Of a stretch of 20,076 nt of DNA, positions 7,498 to 14,608 are shown piece after piece; position 1 is the first letter of the stretch; every line of letters starts with the position of its first letter. The DNA comes from a virus. The notes under the pieces were generated by a model. That model ran no database searches and was not told the DNA's origin. It worked only from the letters and a program-made list of their open reading frames with translations. A program made the translations under genes and the position numbers. The stretch covers positions 1 to 20,076 of IMG/VR virus record IMGVR_UViG_3300008267_001113. The stretch is one strand, 5' to 3'.

Positions 7498-8592
7498 ATG
7501 AGTAAGACATTATCAGAATCTGCTGCTGAAATCCTAAAATCATCACTTGCATCAGCAGGTAAGGAACCAGCGCAAAAATTGCCAGGCGAGGAAGAAGATC
7601 TCGGCGGCGCAACAGAAACAGACCCAGCGGGTGGCGAAGTCGGCAAGAAGGCTGCTGCTTCCGTTGGTGAAGCACCAAAGCCAGCCGCAAAGGGCGACGC
7701 CAAGTCTGCAAAGACTCAGGCTATGGAAGAAGTCGAGGCTGTCGCCGAATCAAAGGGCGAGAAATACGACGACGAAGAAGAAGACGACATGGAAGAAATG
7801 GATGAAGCAGCCCTTGCAGAAGCCAAGAAGAAGATGAGAATGGACATGGTTGCCAAGCATAAAGGCTCAATGGCAGAAGATGTCAATGCTCTATTCAACG
7901 GCGAATCCCTTTCAGAAGATTTCCGTGTAAAGGCTACAACCATTTTCGAAGCAGCCGTTCAGTCCCGCGTCGAGAAGATCGTTGAAGATGTCGTTGCTGA
8001 TAACGATGCAATCCTAGCAGAGGCTGTTGAAGAAATCAAGACAGACCTAGCAACACAAGTTGATGAGTATCTCAACTATGTTGTCGAGCAATGGATGGAA
8101 AACAACACAGTGGCAATCGAATCAGGTCTCCGTGCAGAGTTGACTCAAGACTTCATTAACGGTCTAAAGAATCTCTTCACAGAGCACTACATCGATATCC
8201 CAGAAGAGAAACTAGAAGTCGCTGAAGAACTTGCTGCCAAGGTTGTTGAGATGGAAGAATCAGTTGCCGCCTATGAAGCCGCAGTTGTAAATCTATCAGA
8301 AGAACTAAATGCTGCAAAGAAGCACGAAGCAATTCGCAAGATTTGTGAAGGTCTAACCGAAGTACAAGTCGGCAAAATGAAATCGCTCGCAGAGGGCGTG
8401 GAGTTCACCACAGAGGGTGAGTTTAATAATAAGCTCGCAGTAATTCGCGAGAACTACTTCCCAGCCAATAAAGTGAAAAGTGAGGTTAAGGCTGTACAGG
8501 AAACGACGGTTTCCGAAGAAACACCAGAAGTAGTCGCAACAGGCGTTATGTCACATTATGTTAAGGCAATTTCCAAGTCACTCCCAAAGTGA
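7498..8592 (+). CDS. 22: Prohead scaffold (core) protein
   Basis: This is the main internal scaffold around which gp23 assembles; gp21 later cuts it to peptides. The product is 364 residues, longer than T4 gp22 (269) but similar to homologues in other marine T4-like phages. Residues 1-85 are Ala, Gly, Pro and Lys rich. Residues 89-103 form an acidic run (KYDDEEEDDMEEMDE). From about 125 the conserved core begins with EDVNALFNGESLSEDFRVKA, and long helices with heptad character extend to about 300 (VVEMEESVAAYEAAVVNLSE and beyond). It is preceded by a perfect late promoter and AGGAG and followed by gp23, as in T4. Confidence 0.92.
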   Translation: MSKTLSESAAEILKSSLASAGKEPAQKLPGEEEDLGGATETDPAGGEVGKKAAASVGEAPKPAAKGDAKSAKTQAMEEVEAVAESKGEKYDDEEEDDMEEMDEAALAEAKKKMRMDMVAKHKGSMAEDVNALFNGESLSEDFRVKATTIFEAAVQSRVEKIVEDVVADNDAILAEAVEEIKTDLATQVDEYLNYVVEQWMENNTVAIESGLRAELTQDFINGLKNLFTEHYIDIPEEKLEVAEELAAKVVEMEESVAAYEAAVVNLSEELNAAKKHEAIRKICEGLTEVQVGKMKSLAEGVEFTTEGEFNNKLAVIRENYFPANKVKSEVKAVQETTVSEETPEVVATGVMSHYVKAISKSLPK

Positions 8593-8621
8593 CATTTTTA
8601 ACTTGAACGGAGAAATCTAAC

Positions 8622-9926
8622 ATGTATCTAAATGAAACACATGCAAAGAAGTGGGCTCCAGTTCTTGATCACCCAGAACTCCCAAAGATCAGCGACCCAT
8701 ACAAGCGCGCTGTTACTGCACTAGTTCTAGAGAACCAAGAGCGAGCCGTACAAGAAGAAGCAGCTAATATGAGCCGCTTGTTCGAAGCAACACCAATCAA
8801 TGTTGCTCCAACATCACCATCTTCAGGCAACATCCAGGGCTTCGACCCAATCCTAATCGGATTAGTTCGTCGCGCACTTCCAAACCTAATGGCATATGAC
8901 ATCTGCGGCGTGCAGCCAATGACAGGTCCAACAGGACTTATCTTTGCAATGCGCACCAAGTATGACAATCCAACATCAGGCGCTGAAGCATTCTACAACG
9001 AAGCCAACACAGTATTCGCAGGAACAATCGGCGATATCGCCAATGTTCGTAGCGATCTATCATTGAATGTCGCTTCAATGACAACTGCTAATACAGGTAC
9101 TGGCGATTCAACAGCTAACTTCGAAACGAAGAACATGGCAAATATGGCGTTCACAATCGAGCGCGTATCTGTCACTGCTAAGACTCGTGGTCTACAGGCT
9201 TCTTACACGATGGAATTGGCACAAGACCTTAAGGCAATTCATGGTCTTGACGCTGAGACGGAACTAACAAACATCCTCTCAACTGAAATCCTTGCTGAAA
9301 TCAATCGTGAAGTTGTTCGTACAGTCTATGCTACAGCCAATGTTGGTGTCGTAGGTGCCGCAACTGCAGTATTCAACCTATCAAGCAACACTGATACATC
9401 AGGTCGCTGGCAGGTTGAGAAGTACAAGAGCCTCCTATTCGCAATCGAGCGCGCAAGCAACAAGATTGCAAAGGATACTCGTCGTGGTAAGGGTAACATG
9501 CTCATCGTTTCAACCGATGTTGCATCTGCTCTAGCAATGACTGGTCTTCTTGACTACAACTCAGCACTATCAAACAACACAAACCTAACTGTTGACGATA
9601 CAGGTAACACCTTCGCAGGTACCCTATTCGGACGCATCAAGGTCTATGTTGACCCATACTCAGTAGTCGGTACAGACTATGTCGTAGTTGGATACAAGGG
9701 ATCGTCACCATATGACGCTGGCTTGTTCTACTGCCCATATGTTCCTCTACAGATGGTTCGTGCTATCGACCCAGACAACTACCAGCCAAAGGTTGGATTC
9801 AAGACTCGCTACGGCATGGTCTCAAATCCATTCGCAGGTGGTGGCAACGCTTCACTAAACGGCGCTATTACGACAAATACAAATGTCTACTACCGCAAGT
9901 TCGCAGTGTTGAATGTTGCTCAGTAA
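8622..9926 (+). CDS. 23: Major capsid protein
   Basis: This protein forms the hexamers of the head shell. The precursor has 434 residues, against 521 in T4 gp23, in line with capsid proteins of cyanophage-type T4-like phages, which lack part of the insertion domain. Family segments include GFDPILIGLVRRALPNLMAY, followed by DICGVQPMTGPTGLIFAMR, and the end YYRKFAVLNVAQ. LFE|AT at residues 53-57 fits the gp21 cleavage rule (Leu/Ile-X-Glu before Ala/Gly), so maturation would remove 55 residues. GGAGA at 8609-8613 is the ribosome site. A strong terminator follows. No separate vertex protein gp24 gene is present next to it. Confidence 0.97.
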   Translation: MYLNETHAKKWAPVLDHPELPKISDPYKRAVTALVLENQERAVQEEAANMSRLFEATPINVAPTSPSSGNIQGFDPILIGLVRRALPNLMAYDICGVQPMTGPTGLIFAMRTKYDNPTSGAEAFYNEANTVFAGTIGDIANVRSDLSLNVASMTTANTGTGDSTANFETKNMANMAFTIERVSVTAKTRGLQASYTMELAQDLKAIHGLDAETELTNILSTEILAEINREVVRTVYATANVGVVGAATAVFNLSSNTDTSGRWQVEKYKSLLFAIERASNKIAKDTRRGKGNMLIVSTDVASALAMTGLLDYNSALSNNTNLTVDDTGNTFAGTLFGRIKVYVDPYSVVGTDYVVVGYKGSSPYDAGLFYCPYVPLQMVRAIDPDNYQPKVGFKTRYGMVSNPFAGGGNASLNGAITTNTNVYYRKFAVLNVAQ

Positions 9927-9968
9927 TATTATTGCCAATTAATAATACTAATAAGGCAAAGTGAACTG

Positions 9969-9996
9969 GGGGGAGCATTTCTGCTCCCCCTTTTTT
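9969..9996 (+). terminator. Rho-independent terminator after the capsid gene
   Basis: GGGGGAGCA (9969-9977) pairs perfectly with TGCTCCCCC (9982-9990) around a TTTC loop and is followed by six T. This is the strongest intrinsic terminator in the window. It ends the head gene transcript about 40 bases after the gp23 stop and insulates the next gene, which has its own late-type element. Confidence 0.93.
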
Positions 9997-10000
9997 ATGC

Positions 10001-10008
10001 ACTAAATA
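10001..10008 (+). promoter_or_regulatory. Late promoter-like element after the terminator
   Basis: ACTAAATA lies right behind the terminator and 23 bases before the next ATG, with GAGGA at 10021-10025 as ribosome site. It is the same octamer as at 1710-1717. A promoter is expected here because the terminator separates this gene from gp23. Confidence 0.6.
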
Positions 10009-10031
10009 TCTGTATCGTTCGAGGATTTTAA

Positions 10032-10574
10032 ATGACAGTACTCAACCGTAATCCTATCAACCCAGATTTATTGCAAAGCACGAAGTTCCGTGTCACATTT
10101 TCAAGACTTCCTGGCGTCACATACTTCTGCAATAGTGCAAATCTTCCAGGCATTTCGCTCACAGAAATTCCTATGCCAACTCCATTCGTAGAACTCTATC
10201 TACCAGGAGAAAAGGCAATCTACGACACATTTAATATTACCTTTCTAGTCGACGAAGATCTACGAGCATGGACAGAACTCCATGATTGGATTCGCGGTGC
10301 AACCTTTCCTACAGAATTTGAAGAGTATGTAAACCTTGCTCGAACAAATCCAGGTGCAAATATTCGTAGTGCTGCTGTTCGTCCACCAGTGTATACTGAT
10401 GCTACATTATCAATCTATACTAACAAGAACAATCCAAACTTCAGAGTAAAGTTGGTAGATGTATTCCCAACGAATGTGGGTTCGCTTTCATTCTCTTCTG
10501 GAGATTCCGCTGAGAACATTGTTACAGCAGATGCAACTTTTAGGTTCTCTTATTTCAACTACGAAAGAATCTAG
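10032..10574 (+). CDS. Tail tube-family protein (second gp19-like; possibly tail completion gp3)
   Basis: A 180-residue structural protein. It begins MTVLNRNPINPDLLQSTKF and carries NLPGISLTEIPMPTPFVELY, then ITFLVDEDLRAWTELHDWIR, the VDEDL-x-x-W pattern typical of gp19-superfamily proteins. Comparison with the true tube protein at 3532 shows the same plan: an N-terminal strand, an NLPG or QIPG loop, a DED motif before a helix, and a C-terminal strand pair, with little direct identity. T4-like marine phages carry a gene in this place between gp23 and uvsY, sometimes named for the tail completion protein gp3. I therefore favour a tube-end, neck or baseplate protein with the tube fold rather than the tube itself. 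The exact role is inferred. Confidence 0.8.
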   Translation: MTVLNRNPINPDLLQSTKFRVTFSRLPGVTYFCNSANLPGISLTEIPMPTPFVELYLPGEKAIYDTFNITFLVDEDLRAWTELHDWIRGATFPTEFEEYVNLARTNPGANIRSAAVRPPVYTDATLSIYTNKNNPNFRVKLVDVFPTNVGSLSFSSGDSAENIVTADATFRFSYFNYERI

Positions 10575-10643
10575 AATATTCCATTCATCGTCGACATAGT
10601 CTATCATATAGTGCAACCAATCACTAGTCAAACTATTGTACAT

Positions 10644-10672
10644 TTGCTTTGTAACACCAGATATAGTATAAT
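10644..10672 (+). promoter_or_regulatory. Probable host-type promoter for the uvsY operon
   Basis: TTGCTT (10644-10649, 3 of 6 matches to the -35) and a perfect TATAAT (10667-10672) are separated by 17 bases, in the 127-base gap before uvsY. Transcription would start near 10679, about 23 bases before the ATG. No TAAATA late element was seen here, which suits early or middle expression of recombination genes. The -35 is weak. Confidence 0.5.
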
Positions 10673-10701
10673 GAAAGTCCTTGTAACTATATTCTTGATA
10701 T

Positions 10702-11145
10702 ATGGAAACACCACCACTAGATGAAATAATGCGGCAATGGGAAAAGGACAGCAATGTCGATTCCACTGAGCCAGGCAAAGAGATCCTCCGTATTCCCCTT
10801 CTACACAACAAGTATAACAAATACTTGTCATTGCATACTCTATCGGCAAGGAAGTGTGCCTTTGAGTATGACAAGGTCAAGAAACTCAAATGGGAATACT
10901 ATACTGGCAAATTGGACCAAGACGAACTGCAAAAGTTGGGATGGGAACCGTTTAGATTTGTTCTAAAGTCAGACATCAGCGTGTATATCGACGGCGATGA
11001 TGACCTGAATAAACTCAAGCGCAAGAAATCTTACCATGAAGAAACAGCCAAGTACTGTGAAAATGTCATGAAGGAACTTAACGCAAGAACATATCAACTC
11101 CGTGCGTTTATGGACTGGGAAAAGTTTATTCAGGGTGCTCGTTGA
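10702..11145 (+). CDS. uvsY: UvsY recombination mediator
   Basis: This protein loads the UvsX recombinase onto gp32-coated single-stranded DNA. The product is 147 residues against 137 in T4. Shared features include LHNKYNKYLSLHTLSARKCA in the N-terminal helix, an EYYTGKLDQDE segment like the YYSGRGDGDEF of T4, a VLKSDISVYIDGDDDL segment matching the VLSADKDVLKVD region, and a C-terminal QLRAFMDWEKFIQGAR like the QDMRAFEAGK end. No clear ribosome site precedes the ATG, which is unusual here. It is followed directly by uvsW, with the TGA sharing its last base with the uvsW ATG. Confidence 0.85.
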   Translation: METPPLDEIMRQWEKDSNVDSTEPGKEILRIPLLHNKYNKYLSLHTLSARKCAFEYDKVKKLKWEYYTGKLDQDELQKLGWEPFRFVLKSDISVYIDGDDDLNKLKRKKSYHEETAKYCENVMKELNARTYQLRAFMDWEKFIQGAR

Positions 11146-12608
11146 TGTGTGATGTCAAGATTGAAAAGATAAATAACATCTATGCGCAAATAGATGCTGA
11201 TGATGGCATTCTTCAAGAGATGTCAGACTTCTTCACCTTTTCAACTCCAGGATATCAGTTTAGCCCCGCCTTCAAAAGTAAGCACTGGGATGGAAAGATT
11301 CGATTACTGAATCTTAAAACTAAACAGATATATGTTGGACTTATTGGCTATGTAAAAAAGTTTTGTAAGGATAATGATTACACATTCGAGGTCTTAGATG
11401 AAGACAAGGAAGTTTACCCAGTCGATACGAAGAATCTTGCAAATGCTCTCTCCCTTCCACTTGAGGCAAGAGATTATCAGTTATTGGCATCTAGCGTTGG
11501 ACTTACACGAAAAAGAACTGTACTCGTTTCACCCACGGCGTCGGGGAAATCGCTAATCATCTATATGATGATTCGCCACTTGCTTAACACAGGCAAGAAA
11601 CGCGGATTACTTATTGTCCCAACGATTAATCTTGTCACTCAGATGCATAGTGACTTCAAGAGTTACTCAACCAACAACGGATGGGATGTAGAAAAGTATT
11701 GCCAAAAGATTTATGGTGGCGAGAGCAAGATTCCTGACACTGACTTGATTATCTCTACTTGGCAAAGCATTTACGACATGCCAAAGAAGTATTTCGCGCA
11801 GTTTGATTTTATCATCGGCGACGAGGCTCACACCTTTAAAGCCAAGTCGCTCACAAGCATCATGACAAAACTTATCAACTGTGATGTGCGCGTTGGTACA
11901 ACAGGAACACTCGACGATAGCAAGGTCAACAAGTTAGTCCTTGAAGGATTGTTCGGTCCTGTATTCAAAGTCATCTCTACAAAAGAACTCATTGACCGCA
12001 AGCAATTGGCTGACTTCAAGATTAAATGTCTGATACTCAAATATCCAGAAGAAGTCTGTAAGGCTGTAAAGGGATTCGCGTATCCCGACGAGATGAACTT
12101 TATTGTCAGCCACGAAGGTCGCAATAACTTCATTCGCGATTTGGCTATCAATTTAAATGGCAATAGTCTGATTTTATTTACTTATGTGGAGAAACACGGT
12201 AAAATACTTTATGACCTGTTAACTGAAAAGGCAAAAGGTCGCAAGATATTTTTCATTCACGGCGGTGTAGAGGCTGAAGACCGCGAGGCAGTTAGGCATA
12301 TTACAGAAAAAGAAAATGATGCAATCATCGTAGCCAGTTACGGGACTTTTTCGACTGGTGTGAATATTCGTAATCTGCATAATATCATATTCGCCTCACC
12401 AACTAAAAGTAAGATTCGTTCGTTGCAGTCTATTGGTCGTGGTCTTCGTTTAGGGGATAATAAAACTGCAGCAACTCTCTATGATATTGCTGACGATCTT
12501 CGATATGGTCCGTATACAAATTTCACATTAAAACATTATGAAGAGCGCGTGAAGATCTATAGTGAAGAAAAGTTTATATTTACCACAACAAGTGTAAGGA
12601 TAAGTTAA
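11145..12608 (+). CDS. uvsW: UvsW DNA/RNA helicase
   Basis: This superfamily 2 helicase unwinds branched DNA and R-loops; in T4 it switches replication from origin to recombination-dependent initiation. I chose ATG 11145, which overlaps the uvsY stop (TGATG), over a TTG one codon earlier; the product has 487 residues. Residue numbers count from that TTG, so subtract one: a short N-terminal domain (1-105), Q-type YQ at 112, motif I PTASGKS at 131-137, DEAH at 227-230, TGT at 254-256, and motif VI QSIGRGLRLG at 429-438. All catalytic motifs are intact. T4 UvsW has about the same core with a small extra C-terminal part. Confidence 0.95.
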   Translation: MCDVKIEKINNIYAQIDADDGILQEMSDFFTFSTPGYQFSPAFKSKHWDGKIRLLNLKTKQIYVGLIGYVKKFCKDNDYTFEVLDEDKEVYPVDTKNLANALSLPLEARDYQLLASSVGLTRKRTVLVSPTASGKSLIIYMMIRHLLNTGKKRGLLIVPTINLVTQMHSDFKSYSTNNGWDVEKYCQKIYGGESKIPDTDLIISTWQSIYDMPKKYFAQFDFIIGDEAHTFKAKSLTSIMTKLINCDVRVGTTGTLDDSKVNKLVLEGLFGPVFKVISTKELIDRKQLADFKIKCLILKYPEEVCKAVKGFAYPDEMNFIVSHEGRNNFIRDLAINLNGNSLILFTYVEKHGKILYDLLTEKAKGRKIFFIHGGVEAEDREAVRHITEKENDAIIVASYGTFSTGVNIRNLHNIIFASPTKSKIRSLQSIGRGLRLGDNKTAATLYDIADDLRYGPYTNFTLKHYEERVKIYSEEKFIFTTTSVRIS

Positions 12609-13033
12609 TGGAAGAAAAGCAACTAAAATTCGTAAGGCTTCGACATTTTCCAGAAGATCTTATTGGATATGTGACTCGCTATGACGAACATATTGTCATC
12701 GAACGACCATTGCGCGTCGACATTGAGACTTATATGGATATGGAAGATAGCAGACAAATTCTTACTCTTCAAGAATATATTCCGCAGTCAATAGTCGATC
12801 TCCAAGAGATGGAGATTTTGTTGAATGATATTTCATTAATTGTGCCAGTCAGAGAAGAATTTTTCAAGCAGTATGAATCCGCTTCAGAGTTTTTCTATTT
12901 TGAAAAACTTAAAAGCAAAACTTCTGTCGCAACAACCAATGAAGAGGGAAGTGAATCTACGCAAGACAAATTGAAAAAGGTAGTTTCTATCCTTGAAGCA
13001 ATGGCAAATAAAAAAGATAAATCAGTACACTAA
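12608..13033 (+). CDS. Conserved small protein of unknown function next to the late sigma gene
   Basis: A 141-residue acidic protein. The N-terminal 95 residues look like a small beta barrel: alternating strands in KFVRLRHFPEDLIGYVTRYD, then HIVIERPLRVDIE, ILTLQEYIP, and ISLIVPVREEFFKQYES. This resembles the Sm-like or SH3-like small proteins common in T4-like marine phages, but I cannot confirm a family. The last 40 residues are charged and probably flexible or coiled. Its ATG overlaps the uvsW stop (TAATG), and gp55 starts two bases after its own stop, so the three are co-translated. A role in late transcription or recombination is suggested only by the neighbours. Confidence 0.75.
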   Translation: MEEKQLKFVRLRHFPEDLIGYVTRYDEHIVIERPLRVDIETYMDMEDSRQILTLQEYIPQSIVDLQEMEILLNDISLIVPVREEFFKQYESASEFFYFEKLKSKTSVATTNEEGSESTQDKLKKVVSILEAMANKKDKSVH

Positions 13034-13035
13034 TC

Positions 13036-13575
13036 ATGGCAAAAAATCATTACATCAATAACAAAGACTTTCTTGCCGAGATGATTAAGTATCGTCAGGC
13101 TATCGACGAAGCAAAGCAACTTGGGTCACGGAAGCCGCAGATCCCAACTTATGTTGCCAAATGCTTTATGATGATTGCAGAAAATCTTTCACATAAACCA
13201 AATTTTCTTTCGTATACTTTTAGGGACGAGATGGTCGCTGATGCAATTGAAAACTGCGTAATGTATGTTGACAATTTTGACCCAGCAAAATCCAGTAACC
13301 CGTTTGCTTATTTCACGCAAATAACTTATTATGCATTCTTAAGGCGAATTCAGAAAGAGAAGAAGCAATTATATGTTAAGTACAAGTCTACTGAGACTGC
13401 TGGTATCCTCGACGAGTACGAACTCAACGAGAACGAGGATGGCACTTTTAGGCAGTTTGAACTATACGAAAACATTTCATCGTTCATTGAAAACTATGAA
13501 AATGCCAAAAAGGCAAAGAAAGAAAAGAAGGCTGGACTGGAGAAGTTTGTAGATGAAGATAGCAATACTCGGTGA
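13036..13575 (+). CDS. 55: Late transcription sigma factor
   Basis: The phage sigma factor directs host RNA polymerase to the short TATAAATA late promoters, coupled to the sliding clamp. The 179-residue product is close in size to T4 gp55 (185). Matching segments are NHYINNKDFLAEMIKYRQAI at the start (YNYVNNKELLQAI in T4), MIAENLSHKPNFLSYTFRDE (IAEGLSKRFNF and further), NFDPAKSSNPFAYFTQITYY (region 2-like, NFDETKYKNPHAYITQ) and RRIQKEKKQ (QRIKKERKE). The C-terminus GLEKFVDED may correspond to the clamp-binding tail of T4. Its last 23 bases overlap gene 47. It would read the TAAATA elements found upstream of the head and tail genes. Confidence 0.93.
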   Translation: MAKNHYINNKDFLAEMIKYRQAIDEAKQLGSRKPQIPTYVAKCFMMIAENLSHKPNFLSYTFRDEMVADAIENCVMYVDNFDPAKSSNPFAYFTQITYYAFLRRIQKEKKQLYVKYKSTETAGILDEYELNENEDGTFRQFELYENISSFIENYENAKKAKKEKKAGLEKFVDEDSNTR

Positions 13576-14608
13576 CACTCACCACGGCATGAGAGGCGAT
13601 TCTATCGCGTTTCATAACCTATATAGCAAGTTCTATAAAGAAATTTTCGTTCCCTATTTGGTGCAAAATGGAATTACCACCGTGTTTCAAATGGGTGACT
13701 TATTTGATCGTCGGAAGTATATTTCTTTTCAATCTCTTGCTCTTTGCCGCAGTTACTTTTTTGATGAGTTAGCAAAGAACAATATTGAATTGCATGTGCT
13801 TCTTGGCAATCATGATATCACCTATCGCAATACTTTAGAAGTTAATTCACCAGAGTTGCTTCTTCAGGATTACACTAACATCAAGATTTATAATGAACCT
13901 GCGTCTTGGCAGGGAATTGACATCATTCCTTGGATTTGTAAAGAAAACGAACAAGACATTAACGAGTTTATCTACGAAAGCAATAACTCTATTTGCTTCG
14001 GTCACTTCGAGATTGCTGGGTTTGAGATGGATCGAGGCAATATATGCCACGAAGGTATGGATCCTGATATTCTTCGTCGTTATGATATTGTGCTTTCGGG
14101 TCACTTCCATCACAAAAGTTCGCAAGGCAATATCACCTATGTCGGCACTCCTGGCGAGATGACATGGGCAGATTATAACGACGAGCGTGGATTCCATATC
14201 TTCGACACGGATACTCGGGAACTAGAGTTTATTCCTAATCCGCACAAGATGTTTTACAAGATTAAGTACAATGACGAAAATGTGTCGTACAATGATATTG
14301 CTGATGCAGATTACTCAGAATACACAGGTAAGCAGGTAAAGATTGTAATCGAAAAGAGAACAAACTCTTTTGTCTTTGACACATTGGTCGACTGTTTAGC
14401 GAAAGTAAATCCCATGGATGTTTCTGTGGTTGAAGATTTCAGTGATGTTATTCTAGCGCCAGATGATATAAAAATTGATGAGGCGCAAGATACAATCTCA
14501 ATTTTAAATTCGTATGTCGATAACTTGACTTTACCAGTAGAATCAGATAAGATTAAAGCAATCCTTCGTGATGTCTACAATGAAGCAATTGCTATAGAAA
14601 ACACATGA
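13553..14608 (+). CDS. 47: Recombination endonuclease subunit, Mre11/SbcD type
   Basis: This is the nuclease partner of gp46; the complex resects DNA ends for recombination-dependent replication and degrades host DNA. At 351 residues it is near T4 gp47 (339). The calcineurin-like metal-binding motifs are all visible: GDTHHG (D8, H10), GDLFDRR (D49), GNHD (N86, H87), GHFE (H151) and SGHFHH (H184, H186). The start MKIAILGDTHHG puts the first motif where the family has it, so the 23-base overlap with gene 55 is real. The C-terminal 130 residues are the gp46-binding and capping part. The stop overlaps the gp46 start as ATGA. Confidence 0.96.
   Translation: MKIAILGDTHHGMRGDSIAFHNLYSKFYKEIFVPYLVQNGITTVFQMGDLFDRRKYISFQSLALCRSYFFDELAKNNIELHVLLGNHDITYRNTLEVNSPELLLQDYTNIKIYNEPASWQGIDIIPWICKENEQDINEFIYESNNSICFGHFEIAGFEMDRGNICHEGMDPDILRRYDIVLSGHFHHKSSQGNITYVGTPGEMTWADYNDERGFHIFDTDTRELEFIPNPHKMFYKIKYNDENVSYNDIADADYSEYTGKQVKIVIEKRTNSFVFDTLVDCLAKVNPMDVSVVEDFSDVILAPDDIKIDEAQDTISILNSYVDNLTLPVESDKIKAILRDVYNEAIAIENT

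Noticed and set aside
7547-7837. Second + frame ORF inside the scaffold gene, rich in Gln, Lys and Arg
   Set aside because: It is the out-of-frame reading of the Ala/Glu/Lys-rich low-complexity part of gp22, with no ribosome site of its own.
9927-9947. AT-only hairpin just after the capsid gene
   Set aside because: Seven A-T pairs with a seven-base loop and no T run; the strong GC hairpin at 9969-9996 is the terminator, and A/T-rich intergenic DNA forms such pairs easily.
11170-11175. TAAATA within the start of uvsW as a late promoter
   Set aside because: It is inside coding sequence, not in front of a gene, and lacks the flanking bases of the intergenic elements. The same holds for 16190-16195 in gp46.
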